From Ascidiaceihabitans donghaensis (GTDB taxonomy: Bacteria; Pseudomonadota; Alphaproteobacteria; Rhodobacterales; Rhodobacteraceae), in the NCBI RefSeq assembly GCF_900302465.1, contig NZ_OMOR01000001.1, positions 620,001 through 684,000 of the forward strand: a DNA stretch of 64,000 nt, in the 5' to 3' direction. Within the stretch, counting starts at the first letter, position 1. Each line of letters begins with the position of its first letter. The position numbers and the translations under genes are program-made. A model generated the notes under the pieces. It had not been told where the DNA came from. It saw only the letters and a program-made list of their open reading frames with translations, and did not search any database. This document shows, piece after piece, positions 52,151-60,912 of the stretch.

Positions 52151-53140
52151 ATGTTAGGTGCGCGTTTGCCTTTGGCCTTGCACGGGGGGGGCGGTTTGGC
52201 CGTGCCTGATGTGGGCCGTATCGCGGTGTTCCATCCCGCAGAGGGCGCGGATTTGGGCGCTTTGGATCAGCGCCGTGTGCATATTATCCAGCCTTCAAAG
52301 CCAATGTATGATGCTTTTGATGCTGCGGGATATGGCTGCGGCGTCGCGTGCGAAGACCGCTATGTGGCAAGCATTGTATGTTTGCCGCGTGCCAAGGCCG
52401 AAGCCTATGCATTGATCGCGCAGGCCGCTGCCGTCACGGATGGGCCAGTGATTGTGGACGGTCAAAAAACTGACGGTGCGGACGCGGTTTTAAAAGCTTT
52501 GCGCAAACGCGGTGATGTCAGCGGGCCCATCAACAAGGCGCACGGTAAGCTTTACTGGATGAACACGGCACCAGACCTGACCGATTGGGCGGCGGGTCCT
52601 GCGTTGACGGAGGGTGGTTTTTGGACCGCGCCGGGGGTGTTTTCCGCAGACGGTGTGGATGTGGCGTCGGCGATGCTGGCGGACGCCTTGCCGCAGAAGC
52701 TTGGGAAGACTGTTGTCGATCTTGGCGCCGGCTGGGGGTTTTTGTCGGCCCATATCCTGACACGTGATGCTGTGGATGCGGTGCATCTGGTGGAAGCCAA
52801 TCACATGGCGCTGGAATGTGCGAAACGCAATGTTACGGACCCGCGTGCCCGCTATCATTGGGCAGATGCGACTACTTGGGCGGCACAAGACCGTGTGGAT
52901 GCCGTTGTCATGAACCCGCCATTTCACACCGGGCGCGCAGCTGACCCTGCGTTGGGTCGTGCCTTTATTGCAGCGGCGGCGCGGATGCTTGCCCCTTCGG
53001 GCAGTCTTTGGATGGTGGCCAACCGGCATCTGCCTTATGAAGACAGCCTGTCAGATCATTTTGTGAAAATCGTTGATTTGGGCGGCGATGCACGGTTCAA
53101 ATTGGTGCACGCGCTGCGCCCGAAGAAAAAACGCAGCTAA
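52151..53140 (+). CDS. Class I SAM methyltransferase, RsmC/RlmG-like
   Basis: A 329-residue methyltransferase with an N-terminal pseudo-domain and a C-terminal catalytic domain, the duplicated layout of RsmC (16S rRNA m2G1207). The SAM motif is VVDLGAGWGFLSAHIL (about 190-206) and the catalytic motif is NPPFHTG (about 255-261), typical of guanine-N2 enzymes. It follows clpS by 4 bases and the longer frame from 52043 overlaps clpS, so ATG 52151 is chosen. Confidence 0.85.
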   Translation: MLGARLPLALHGGGGLAVPDVGRIAVFHPAEGADLGALDQRRVHIIQPSKPMYDAFDAAGYGCGVACEDRYVASIVCLPRAKAEAYALIAQAAAVTDGPVIVDGQKTDGADAVLKALRKRGDVSGPINKAHGKLYWMNTAPDLTDWAAGPALTEGGFWTAPGVFSADGVDVASAMLADALPQKLGKTVVDLGAGWGFLSAHILTRDAVDAVHLVEANHMALECAKRNVTDPRARYHWADATTWAAQDRVDAVVMNPPFHTGRAADPALGRAFIAAAARMLAPSGSLWMVANRHLPYEDSLSDHFVKIVDLGGDARFKLVHALRPKKKRS

Positions 53141-53177
53141 AACGCTGTTCATCCGGACCCGATAAAGGACAATCTGC

Positions 53178-53978
53178 ATGTCATTTAGCATTCAAGGTAA
53201 GACTGTGATCGTGACCGGGGCCGCCAATGGCATTGGCCTGTCGATTGCCCGTGATTTTGCGGATCGCGGGGCCAATGTTGTCTGTGCCGACATGGACGAA
53301 GCGCGTTTGAAGGCAGAGTTGGGCGAAGCGCTGGACGAAGGCAATATGCGCTACTTTGCCGGTGACTTGCGGCAACGACTGACCATCGCCAATCTGATTT
53401 CCGCCACCATTGACGCCTTTGATCGTGTGGATGTGCTGGTGAATGCATCCCGTCAGGTCATGACGACCGATCCCATGGATGTCGAAGACGATTCTGTGTC
53501 TGTTTTGTTAGAGCAAAACATGATGACGGCCCTGCGTTTGACCCAGCAAGTGGCCAAACGCATGATCAAGCAATCGGACGGGGAAAACGATCGGCCCGCT
53601 GGCGCCATCGTCAATCTGTCGTCTATTGCGGCGCATCGGTCCCAGCCTCAGTTGATGGGGTATTCGATTGCCTCTGCTGCAATGGAACAGATGACGCGGT
53701 CTATGGCATTGTCGCTGGCCCCGCATCGTATCCGCGTGAATGCGGTAGCCTTTGGATCGGTGATGTCGGCGTCTTTGAAGTCTTCTGTGATGGAGCATCA
53801 TGAATGGCGCGAAGATATCGAAGACCACACGCCCCTTGGTCGGATTGCCAGCCCTGGCGAATTGGTGGATGCGGTGCAGTTCTTGTGCTCTGACGGGTCG
53901 GGCTTCATGACAGGCGAAACCGTCACGGTGGACGGCGGCCGCAGCCTTCTTGATCCTGTGGCAGCACCTGCACACTAA
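53178..53978 (+). CDS. Short-chain dehydrogenase/reductase with altered active site
   Basis: A 266-residue SDR-fold protein. The cofactor loop TGAANGIG (13-20) and the ADMD acid after strand 2 are intact, suggesting NAD binding. The catalytic serine (NLSSI, about 148) and Y162 are present, but the lysine four residues after the tyrosine is S166 (YSIAS), and the NNAG motif reads VNAS. Without the lysine normal dehydrogenase chemistry is doubtful. It ends with the standard TGETVTVDGG. It lies 37 bases after the methyltransferase gene. Confidence 0.88.
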   Translation: MSFSIQGKTVIVTGAANGIGLSIARDFADRGANVVCADMDEARLKAELGEALDEGNMRYFAGDLRQRLTIANLISATIDAFDRVDVLVNASRQVMTTDPMDVEDDSVSVLLEQNMMTALRLTQQVAKRMIKQSDGENDRPAGAIVNLSSIAAHRSQPQLMGYSIASAAMEQMTRSMALSLAPHRIRVNAVAFGSVMSASLKSSVMEHHEWREDIEDHTPLGRIASPGELVDAVQFLCSDGSGFMTGETVTVDGGRSLLDPVAAPAH

Positions 53979-54008
53979 ACCTTTTCATCGGCCTGTTTTC
54001 TGGTTTAG

Positions 54009-54036
54009 AAAAGTGTCAACCAAACAAGACACTTTC
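54009..54036. promoter_or_regulatory. Inverted repeat upstream of hemF
   Basis: AAAGTGTC and GACACTTT flank a 10-base spacer between the SDR gene and hemF. It could be an operator for hemF or a weak terminator of the SDR gene; no T run follows. Confidence 0.4.
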
Positions 54037-54057
54037 AAGATATTTTCGGAGCTTTCC

Positions 54058-54951
54058 ATGACTGACACGTTTGATTCCCAAAAGGTGCGCGCTGCTGACT
54101 GGTTTCGCGATTTGCGTAACCAGATTGTTGCCGCGTTCGAAGATCTGGAAGCGTCCCATTCCGAAGGCCCATTGGCAGATGCCGACCCCGGTACATTTGA
54201 AGTGACCGAAACCAAACGGACATCCGACGATGGCAGTGATGCTGGTGGTGGCCTTATGAGCGTCATGCGCGGGGGCCGCGTGTTCGAAAAGGTCGGCGTC
54301 AATATCTCGACTGTTTATGGCACTTTGGGTGAACGTGCCCAAAATGCAATGGCGGCCCGAAAGGGCATTCCCGGCATGAAAGACGATCCGCGCTTTTGGG
54401 CGTCGGGGATTTCATTGGTGGCCCATATGCAAAACCCCCATGCGCCTGCCGTTCATATGAACACGCGCATGTTCTGGACGCCTCATGCCTGGTGGTTCGG
54501 CGGCGGGTCTGATCTGAACCCGTGCATTGAGTACCCCGAAGACACGGCACATTTTCATGACCAGCAAAAGGCGCATTTGGACCCCCACGGTGCTGATCTT
54601 TATCCCCGCCTGAAAGAGTGGGCGGACGAATATTTTTACATTCCCCACCGCCACCGCGCCCGTGGCGTGGGCGGCATATTTATGGATGATCATTGCACTG
54701 GCGATTGGGATGCAGATTTGGCGCTAACCCAAGACATTGGCCGTGCCTTTCTGCCGGCATACTTGCCTTTGGTCGAAAAACGCCGTGTTCAGGATTGGTC
54801 AGAAGCCGACAAAGACGCGCAGTTGGTTCATCGTGGGCTCTATGCTGAATACAATCTGGTTTATGATCGCGGCACAAAGTTTGGTCTTGAAACAGGCCAC
54901 GACGCAAACGCGGTTTTGATGAGCTTACCGCCGTTGGCAAAGTGGATTTAA
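54058..54951 (+). CDS. hemF: Oxygen-dependent coproporphyrinogen III oxidase
   Basis: Aerobic counterpart of HemN. The 297-residue protein has the conserved HemF segments RGGRVFEKVGVNIS, HMNTRMFWTPHAWWFGGGSDLNP, HRHRARGVGGIFMDD and EYNLVYDRGTKFGLETG. The ATG at 54058 (MTDTFDSQKV) is preferred; the reading from 53950 overlaps the SDR gene. With hemN (15.3 kb) the cell can make heme with or without oxygen. Confidence 0.96.
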   Translation: MTDTFDSQKVRAADWFRDLRNQIVAAFEDLEASHSEGPLADADPGTFEVTETKRTSDDGSDAGGGLMSVMRGGRVFEKVGVNISTVYGTLGERAQNAMAARKGIPGMKDDPRFWASGISLVAHMQNPHAPAVHMNTRMFWTPHAWWFGGGSDLNPCIEYPEDTAHFHDQQKAHLDPHGADLYPRLKEWADEYFYIPHRHRARGVGGIFMDDHCTGDWDADLALTQDIGRAFLPAYLPLVEKRRVQDWSEADKDAQLVHRGLYAEYNLVYDRGTKFGLETGHDANAVLMSLPPLAKWI

Positions 54952-54975
54952 GCCCGGTTGGTCTGGTGATGTGGC

Positions 54976-55000
54976 GCGCTTGAGCATGCGCTCAAGACGC
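54976..55000. terminator. Hairpin after hemF
   Basis: CTTGAGC and GCTCAAG-type arms surround a short loop (around GCGCTTGAGCATGCGCTCAA) between convergent hemF and the acetyltransferase gene. No strong T run; termination is plausible only. Confidence 0.4.
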
Positions 55001-55016
55001 CCCACCCACCATCCCG

Positions 55017-55457
55017 CTATTTGGTGTGTGTTGTGCGTGGCGGCACCTGCCTGATTTGCATCCCGTGTTTCTGGTCTGCTGAATACCCCAGCTTTTCGTA
55101 AAACCCTTTGGCCCCGGTATCGCGTCCCGTCATCAGCATGATTTTATAGGCATTGGCCTGCCAGGCTTGCTTGTGCAGATGCGCCATCACGCCTCGCATG
55201 TGGCCTTTTCCGCGATGGTCTGGATGCGTCACCACATTTTCGATCACCCCGTATGGGCGCCCGCTTTGGGTCATATTTGGCATAAGGTGTAGTGTTGCCA
55301 TTGCAATCAGGTCACCACCGGCATGTGCCCCTGCTATGAAGGTGCCGGGGTGATCTATCAGCGTTGCAAATGCAGTCGGTGCTGCGATGTCGGGCATAAG
55401 ATGGGCCAGCAAGGCGCAGGCATTTTCCGCATCCTCAGACGTCAGGAAACGGGTCAA
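55017..55457 (-). CDS. GNAT-family N-acetyltransferase
   Basis: A 146-residue acetyltransferase. The acetyl-CoA loop is visible in VVTHPDHRGKGHMRGVMAHL (Q/RxxGxG/A type), followed by KIMLMTGRDTGAKGFYEKLGY. I chose TTG 55457, whose second base begins the TGA stop of the desaturase gene (TTGA) and which has GGGGA upstream; a longer frame to 55616 would overlap the desaturase heavily. Substrate unknown. Confidence 0.8.
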   Translation of the reverse strand: MTRFLTSEDAENACALLAHLMPDIAAPTAFATLIDHPGTFIAGAHAGGDLIAMATLHLMPNMTQSGRPYGVIENVVTHPDHRGKGHMRGVMAHLHKQAWQANAYKIMLMTGRDTGAKGFYEKLGYSADQKHGMQIRQVPPRTTHTK

Positions 55458-56398
55458 GTGCGTCCCCAGCCTGCCTCTGCGAGAGCCGCCGCATAGCTGG
55501 GTGCCGTTTTCATTCGGTGCCCCAAGCCCTTTCGCAACAAAGCTGTGTGCATCTTTGGCAACTGCCAGCATGGGACGTGCATGATCATGTGGTGTTCCAG
55601 ATGATAATTCACCCAATAGGGGGCAACCAATGCCCGTTCAATCCAGTTGGCATGGGTTGTTCGCACGTTTTGAAACGGATCATCGGACGTCTCTGTGGCG
55701 GCATGTTCTGCGATGTTGCGCACCCGCAAAACGAATTGGAACCACGTCAGATAGGGAAGCACCCAAAAGACCAGCCCGTACCACCACGCGCCTGCAAGGC
55801 TCATAAGCAACGCGACACTTGAAAACATCACCAACGACTTGACGAGGTCCGTTGATTTGAATGCCTGCGCAGCGTCGGTTTTGGCGGCATCCATGGCTTC
55901 ATCGTCCCCGGCAAGCCGCACATGGGTCATGATCTGTGCCATCAGCAACTTCACACCCGTCTGGCCGGTCAGGTCCCGAATAAACTTGCGTTTGATCGAA
56001 GCGTGACTGGCGGGAAATTTGGCAGATAGCGCCAGGTCGGGGTCTTTGTCGGTTTGGGTGAACCTATGGTGAGTCAGGTGATAGTGACGATAGGCGAACA
56101 TCTCTGCCATGATCGGGCGTCCGCATATCCATTCGCCTGCAAATTCGTTCCAACGGCGGGTTTTGAACAAGGCGACATGTGCCGCTTCGTGCATCAAAAT
56201 GGCAAGTCCCAACTGGCGTGAGCCAATGATGATAACGGCCAAAATACCAGTCAGCACGTTGGGGAACACGGCAAAAACCGCAACAGCGCCAAAGATCACG
56301 CCCCAGCAATGCAGGACCAGCCACAGTCCCATTCCATCGGATCGTGCAGCCAAAGGGCGGATTTCATCGCTGCTTAGATATGCTTTTCCAGGTGTCAT
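55454..56398 (-). CDS. Membrane fatty acid desaturase-like protein
   Basis: A 314-residue integral membrane di-iron enzyme. Three histidine boxes are present: HEAAH, HLTHH (YHLTHHRFTQ) and HLEHH (NYHLEHHMIMHVP). About four helices lie between them. This is the DesA/alkane-hydroxylase-like class; the specific substrate (acyl lipid, carotenoid or other) cannot be set from sequence. Coupled to the downstream acetyltransferase gene. Confidence 0.9.
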   Translation of the reverse strand: MTPGKAYLSSDEIRPLAARSDGMGLWLVLHCWGVIFGAVAVFAVFPNVLTGILAVIIIGSRQLGLAILMHEAAHVALFKTRRWNEFAGEWICGRPIMAEMFAYRHYHLTHHRFTQTDKDPDLALSAKFPASHASIKRKFIRDLTGQTGVKLLMAQIMTHVRLAGDDEAMDAAKTDAAQAFKSTDLVKSLVMFSSVALLMSLAGAWWYGLVFWVLPYLTWFQFVLRVRNIAEHAATETSDDPFQNVRTTHANWIERALVAPYWVNYHLEHHMIMHVPCWQLPKMHTALLRKGLGHRMKTAPSYAAALAEAGWGRT

Positions 56399-56481
56399 AC
56401 GATCAGCGTTTCAGATGGACCCACGATCCGTCAAGGCAAATGCCAAGTGACGCTGCGCGGGTTCTGCCGACCAATTACCGG

Positions 56482-57426
56482 TTAATGCCAGTCGAAAAAG
56501 CCGTCGCCTGCACGGTCCAGAAGCTCTTCCGCCAATGCAATTCCCATTTTTTCACCGCTGTCGATGGGGCCAATACGCTCACCGCCGATGGCCTCTGTTC
56601 CATCAGGGCGCAGGACTTCGCCGCGCAAACGCAGTTGATCGCCTTCCAGCACCGCAAGGCCTGCAATGGGGGTTTCGCAGGACCCGTCCAGACGTTTCAG
56701 AAACGCCCGTTCTGCAGCCAATCGTTGACCCGTTGGCGTATGGTGCAGGGCGGCCAGCATGTGCTCCATTCGTGGATCGTCCAAGCGGCGTTCAATTCCG
56801 ATGGCGCCCTGAGCGATTGCCGGCAACATATCGCTGGTTTCAACAGGGGTTGCTGGCACCTCGTCCATACTCAGGCGGTTTAGTCCCGCGCAGGCCAGAA
56901 AAGTGCATTCCGCCACACCATCCGCCAATTTCTTCAACCGTGTTTGCACGTTGCCGCGAAACTCGACAACATTCAGGTCCGGGCGGCGGTTCAACAGTTG
57001 TGCCTTGCGGCGCAGACTGGACGTGCCAACGACAGCGCCTGCGGCCAGTTCGGAAATGCCATTGAGAGTGGGGGAAATAAAGGCATCGCGCACATCTTCA
57101 CGCGGCAAGTACGTGTCCAGCAATAGCCCGTCGGGTTGGATGGTGGGCATATCTTTCATGGAATGGACGGCGATGTCGATTTTGCCTGCCAACAAATCTT
57201 CTTCGATCTCGCGCGTGAACAGACCCTTGCCGCCGATCTCCTTCAAAGCGCGGTCCTGAATCATGTCCCCTGTCACTTTGATGATCACGATTTCGAAAGC
57301 CTCCTGCGGCAAATCGAACGCATCCATTAGCCTGCTGCGGGTTTCATAGGCCTGCGCCAATGCCAGCGGAGAGCCGCGTGTGCCAATGTTTAAAGGGGAG
57401 GCGGGGGTCGGAAGATGCACAGTCAT
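56482..57426 (-). CDS. hemC: Porphobilinogen deaminase (hydroxymethylbilane synthase)
   Basis: Joins four porphobilinogen units to hydroxymethylbilane. The 314-residue protein begins with the typical IGTRGSPLALAQA, contains the substrate-binding region VHSMKDMPT and VGTSSLRRKAQL, and the cofactor-attachment cysteine in DGSCETPIAG. Divergent from hemE across a 105-base region with TTGACA repeats. Confidence 0.97.
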   Translation of the reverse strand: MTVHLPTPASPLNIGTRGSPLALAQAYETRSRLMDAFDLPQEAFEIVIIKVTGDMIQDRALKEIGGKGLFTREIEEDLLAGKIDIAVHSMKDMPTIQPDGLLLDTYLPREDVRDAFISPTLNGISELAAGAVVGTSSLRRKAQLLNRRPDLNVVEFRGNVQTRLKKLADGVAECTFLACAGLNRLSMDEVPATPVETSDMLPAIAQGAIGIERRLDDPRMEHMLAALHHTPTGQRLAAERAFLKRLDGSCETPIAGLAVLEGDQLRLRGEVLRPDGTEAIGGERIGPIDSGEKMGIALAEELLDRAGDGFFDWH

Positions 57427-57440
57427 ATGTCGCAGCCTAA

Positions 57441-57481
57441 TTGTGTCAACTTAGATTGACAACTGGTGATGTGTTGACAAC
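57441..57481. promoter_or_regulatory. Repeated TTGACA motifs between hemC and hemE
   Basis: Two direct TTGACAAC copies (57456-57463 and 57474-57481, 18 bp apart) and one inverted TGTCAA (57444-57449) lie in the divergent intergenic region. They may be -35 elements for both genes, an operator, or both. They do not match the FNR palindrome. Confidence 0.5.
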
Positions 57482-57531
57482 AAAGGGTCAAGCGTTATCG
57501 ACAAGATGCTACGGAAACGAAGGATAAGACA

Positions 57532-58566
57532 ATGGCCCCCACCAAAACTATTTTGCGCGCTCTGGCTGGTGAGACATTGCCGACGCCACCGATCTGGATG
57601 ATGCGTCAGGCGGGGCGCTATCTGCCCGAGTACAAAGCGACGCGTGCACAGGCCGGGGATTTCTTGTCGCTTTGTTACAATCCAGATTTGGCCGCCGAAG
57701 TTACTTTGCAACCTATCCGGCGCTATGGGTTCGACGCGGCTATTCTCTTTGCGGACATTTTGTTGATTCCCCAGGCGCTTGGCGCGGATCTATGGTTTGT
57801 GACAGGCGAAGGGCCACGATTGTCGACCATCACCTCCCAAGCAGATTTGGATAAATTGGGTTCGGTGGACAACATCCATGAAACTCTGAATCCCATTTAC
57901 GAGACAGTGAAAATACTGTCGCGTGCACTGCCGTCTGACACGACGTTGATCGGCTTTGCAGGTGCGCCTTGGACTGTTGCAACATACATGATTGCCGGGC
58001 GTGGCACACCGGATCAAGGTCCGGCACATGCGCTGATGCAAAACGATGTTGCTGTCTTCGAGGCGTTGCTGGACAAGATCACCGAAGCAACCGTTCATTA
58101 TTTGCTGGCGCAGATTGAAGCCGGCGCTGAAGTTGTGAAAATCTTCGACAGTTGGGCTGGGTCCCTAAAAGGGGATGCGTTCAAGAAGTATTCTCTTGAA
58201 CCTGCACGTAAAATCACCGCGGCCCTTAAAGCCAAGTACCCAGACATCCCCGTCATCGGGTTTCCGCGCGAAGCAGGTGATGGATACATCGGGTTTGCCA
58301 AAGCGACTGGTGTGGATTGTGTGGCGCTGGACAATTCTGTGTCTGCAGACTGGGGGGCTGCGCATGTGCAGGTCGACGGCTGTGTACAAGGCAACCTGGC
58401 ATCGTCCCATATGGTCACTGGCGGACAGGCGCTGGTGGATGAAACGAAGGCCATTGTTAAGGCGTTTTCGAAGGGGCCGCACATCTTCAATCTGGGTCAC
58501 GGCATCACGCCAGACGCCGATCCAGACAATGTTCAGCGCATGATTGACGCTGTGCGGGAAAATTGA
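57532..58566 (+). CDS. hemE: Uroporphyrinogen decarboxylase
   Basis: Decarboxylates uroporphyrinogen III to coproporphyrinogen III. The 344-residue protein has the family start [15 protein letters not shown] and the conserved [12 protein letters not shown] and [13 protein letters not shown] segments, ending near [30 protein letters not shown] precedes the ATG. hemC, hemE and hemF lie within about 5 kb. Confidence 0.97.
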   Translation: MAPTKTILRALAGETLPTPPIWMMRQAGRYLPEYKATRAQAGDFLSLCYNPDLAAEVTLQPIRRYGFDAAILFADILLIPQALGADLWFVTGEGPRLSTITSQADLDKLGSVDNIHETLNPIYETVKILSRALPSDTTLIGFAGAPWTVATYMIAGRGTPDQGPAHALMQNDVAVFEALLDKITEATVHYLLAQIEAGAEVVKIFDSWAGSLKGDAFKKYSLEPARKITAALKAKYPDIPVIGFPREAGDGYIGFAKATGVDCVALDNSVSADWGAAHVQVDGCVQGNLASSHMVTGGQALVDETKAIVKAFSKGPHIFNLGHGITPDADPDNVQRMIDAVREN

Positions 58567-58579
58567 AGTGATTTGAGGG

Positions 58580-58608
58580 TTGACGACTGCGCCCTTGTCT
58601 CATAATTC
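58580..58608 (+). promoter_or_regulatory. Promoter of the tRNA gene
   Basis: TTGACG (58580-58585) and TAATTC (58603-58608) are separated by 17 bases, ending 10 bases before the tRNA. Confidence 0.65.
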
Positions 58609-58618
58609 ACGGCCCGAA

Positions 58619-58695
58619 GGCGCGGTAGCTCAGTTGGTTAGAGCGATCGACTCATAATCGATAGGTCGGGAGTTCAAGTCTCCCCCACGCCACCA
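58619..58695 (+). tRNA. tRNA with anticodon CAU (Met elongator or Ile2)
   Basis: A 77-nt cloverleaf with encoded CCA: D-arm GCTC/GAGC, anticodon stem ATCGA/TCGAT with loop CTCATAA, T-stem GGGAG/CTCCC with loop TTCAAGT. The CAU anticodon could be elongator Met or the lysidine-modified Ile2; the anticodon arm and TTCAAGT loop look more like Ile2, but this cannot be settled here. The acceptor stem GGCGCGG/CCACGCC has one C-A mismatch at position 5-68. Confidence 0.92.
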
Positions 58696-58853
58696 CTTTC
58701 CTCTTACTGACTACTTTGTGAAATGATGCCCATTTGAGGGGACGACACGTGCGTTCGGTCTGTATCTCGCACCAATGTCCAAACTTCTCGTGCCGTTGGT
58801 CTTCTTTTCGCTAAAAATATCTCGGGGGTTTGGGGGCAGAGCCCCCATGCAAC

Positions 58854-59480
58854 TTAGACCAATGGCACATCACCAACGTTCAAAGGCTGCTTGTAGCCGC
58901 GCTGAAACCCCGGCCGGGCGGCCAGTTCCAAGTACCAGCGTCTAACATGCTGGAACGCATTCAGATCTATTTGATGCCACTCAAAACGTGATGCCCATGG
59001 CCAAATGGCAAAATCCGCAATGCTAAGGGTGTCAATAATGTAGGGGGATTGCGCAAGGTGACGGTCCAGAACGCCGTACAGGCGTTTGGCTTCTGAATGA
59101 AAACGCTGTTCCGAATATTCGGACGTGCCGGCGTTGTATTTTAGGAAATGATGCGCCTGACCCAGCATCGGGCCAAACCCGCCCATTTGCCACATCAACC
59201 ACTGCATCATCTTCCAGTATTGCTCACTTCCATAGTCTGGCATGAACTTGCCTGACTTTTGTGCCAGATACAGCAATATTGCCCCGCTTTCAAAAAGGGT
59301 GACATCACCGTCGACGATGGCAGGGATGCGATTGTTGGGGCTGATTTTCAGAAAGGATGGCGCAAACTGCTCGTCCTTGCCGATGTTCACGGGCACTGAT
59401 TCGTAGGAAAGTCCCATTTCTTCCAAAGCGATTGATACTTTGCGACCGTTCGGGGTGGTCCAACTGTACAGTTTGATCAT
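58854..59480 (-). CDS. Glutathione S-transferase family protein (YfcG/Ure2p-like)
   Basis: A 208-residue cytosolic GST-fold protein. The thioredoxin-like N-domain starts MIKLYSWTTPNGRKVSIALEEMG and has NRIPAIVDGDVTLFESGAIL with the cis-proline and ESGA glutathione site. The helical C-domain (KMMQWLMWQMGGFGPMLGQ) matches the YfcG/YghU group, which act as disulfide reductases. Divergent from the RidA-like gene. Confidence 0.9.
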   Translation of the reverse strand: MIKLYSWTTPNGRKVSIALEEMGLSYESVPVNIGKDEQFAPSFLKISPNNRIPAIVDGDVTLFESGAILLYLAQKSGKFMPDYGSEQYWKMMQWLMWQMGGFGPMLGQAHHFLKYNAGTSEYSEQRFHSEAKRLYGVLDRHLAQSPYIIDTLSIADFAIWPWASRFEWHQIDLNAFQHVRRWYLELAARPGFQRGYKQPLNVGDVPLV

Positions 59481-59549
59481 GAAGTGTGTCTCCCTTTGCG
59501 GGCAGGGTGTGATGGTTTACACAAAGGGTCAAGCAACAGGAGCATCACT

Positions 59550-59894
59550 ATGTCGATAACACGCCAGCACACAAATCAGCGCATGAGCCAGATCGTTACG
59601 CACAACGGGGTCGTCTACTTGTCAGGGCAGGTCGGCACCCTGGACGACAGCGTTGCGGATCAAACGCAGCAATGTCTGGACAAGGTGGATGTATTGCTGG
59701 CCGAAGCGGGCACATCCAAAAGCAACATCTTGCAAACGACAATTTGGCTGGCTGACATGGGGGACTTCGAGGCGATGAACGAGGTCTGGGATGCTTGGGT
59801 GCCAAAAGGGCATGCCCCCGCGCGCGCCTGCGGCGAAGCGAAACTGGCGCGACCTGGTTTTTTGGTTGAGATATTGGTTATCGCTGCGCTGTAG
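59550..59894 (+). CDS. RidA/YjgF-family protein
   Basis: A 114-residue Rid-family protein. The core motifs are NGVVYLSGQVG near the N-terminus, QTTIWLADMGDFEAMNEVWDAW, and PARACGEAKLARPGFLVEI with the arginine and glutamate positions of the active site. RidA members deaminate reactive enamines or imines; specificity here is unknown. AGGAG 8 bases upstream fixes ATG 59550 over the longer frame. Confidence 0.9.
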   Translation: MSITRQHTNQRMSQIVTHNGVVYLSGQVGTLDDSVADQTQQCLDKVDVLLAEAGTSKSNILQTTIWLADMGDFEAMNEVWDAWVPKGHAPARACGEAKLARPGFLVEILVIAAL

Positions 59895-59915
59895 GGGCCT
59901 GATCCTAAGGGCTAA

Positions 59916-60563
59916 TTACACCGCAGAGTTGATGCGTTGTCTGTGCGGTGTCACGCTGTGCAGCGGCCCATCGGCGCTTTGGATGGCATGACGACGCAAA
60001 AGTTCCAGATAAAAGCGGAATTCCTCAGTATCCAGATGCAGTTGTTTCAAACGTGTTTCCAGCGACACTTTTGAACCATCGGGCAGGGCACTTTCAGTTA
60101 ACGCGCTGATGATGTTCAGGATGGGGCTGGAGATGTCCAGAAACAGGGCTGTCTCCGCCACACGTTTTTGATCTTCTAATGCAGAATCAAACCCAAAACG
60201 TGCAGTGAATGCATTTTGGAAATGACCAATAAAATGCGCAAACCGAATAATGACATTGCGCATCCCTTCTGATGACTGCGTCACCAGCATACGCAATCTG
60301 CCCAAGATAAGCCCCTGTGTTTCAATGATTTTATCTGGAATGGAAAACACCATGTTTTCTTGATTGATGCGGGATAAAAGCGTCGTAATGGTTTCAACAA
60401 GAACGCTGTTAAACACATCTTCGATACGTTCGTTTTGCTTGAAGGACACCCGGTGGTTGAACTGTTTTGCGTTCACATCGACTGCGCGTACAACGTATTG
60501 CTGTGTGGCAATGTCTTCGATGAGAGTGATCGCAAATGAGCTGGATTGAGCTAAAGCCGTCAC
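59916..60563 (-). CDS. Hypothetical cytosolic protein
   Basis: A 215-residue protein with no signal or membrane helix, starting with GTG (60563) and GGGG about 10 bases upstream. The N-terminal third looks beta-rich (ITLIEDIATQQYVVRAVDV, FKQNERIEDVFNSVL) and the rest helical. I do not recognise it. Conserved-looking secondary structure and codon use suggest a real gene. It ends 21 bases from the convergent RidA-like gene. Confidence 0.65.
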   Translation of the reverse strand: MTALAQSSSFAITLIEDIATQQYVVRAVDVNAKQFNHRVSFKQNERIEDVFNSVLVETITTLLSRINQENMVFSIPDKIIETQGLILGRLRMLVTQSSEGMRNVIIRFAHFIGHFQNAFTARFGFDSALEDQKRVAETALFLDISSPILNIISALTESALPDGSKVSLETRLKQLHLDTEEFRFYLELLRRHAIQSADGPLHSVTPHRQRINSAV

Positions 60564-60912
60564 GTGTTACATCCCCTTTTCCGTAAGTCTTTTTTCCAAA
60601 TGAATGTTAACAAAAAGTTACCGACCGCACGGGAAAGGTGTGTTTTTTAACGCACATCCTCGATTGGCAAACTTTTGCCAAAACCGTACGTTTGTACTGG
60701 CATAGATGCGCACAAACCGTTGTATACTTGGAAATATTGGATCGCATGGTGTCGCTGCATTTATGAACAAGATGCGAAAGTTTTGCCTGAGCTTGCTTTG
60801 AGAATGGTAAAAGCAACGTGCGCGACGTTTACTTTCGTTAAAACAAACGACAACGCGACCGCCCCAAATGCATAAGATGCGGGGCAGCCAATCGCAGGGA
60901 ACCGGCGGTGGC
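60564..60912. other. Intergenic region, no gene recognised
   Basis: A 349-base AT-richer gap between the hypothetical protein and the CheB-CheR gene, both on the minus strand. Short open frames on both strands lack binding sites and family features. I see no clear hairpin with a T run and no convincing promoter, though the upstream region of the hypothetical gene must lie here. Confidence 0.5.
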
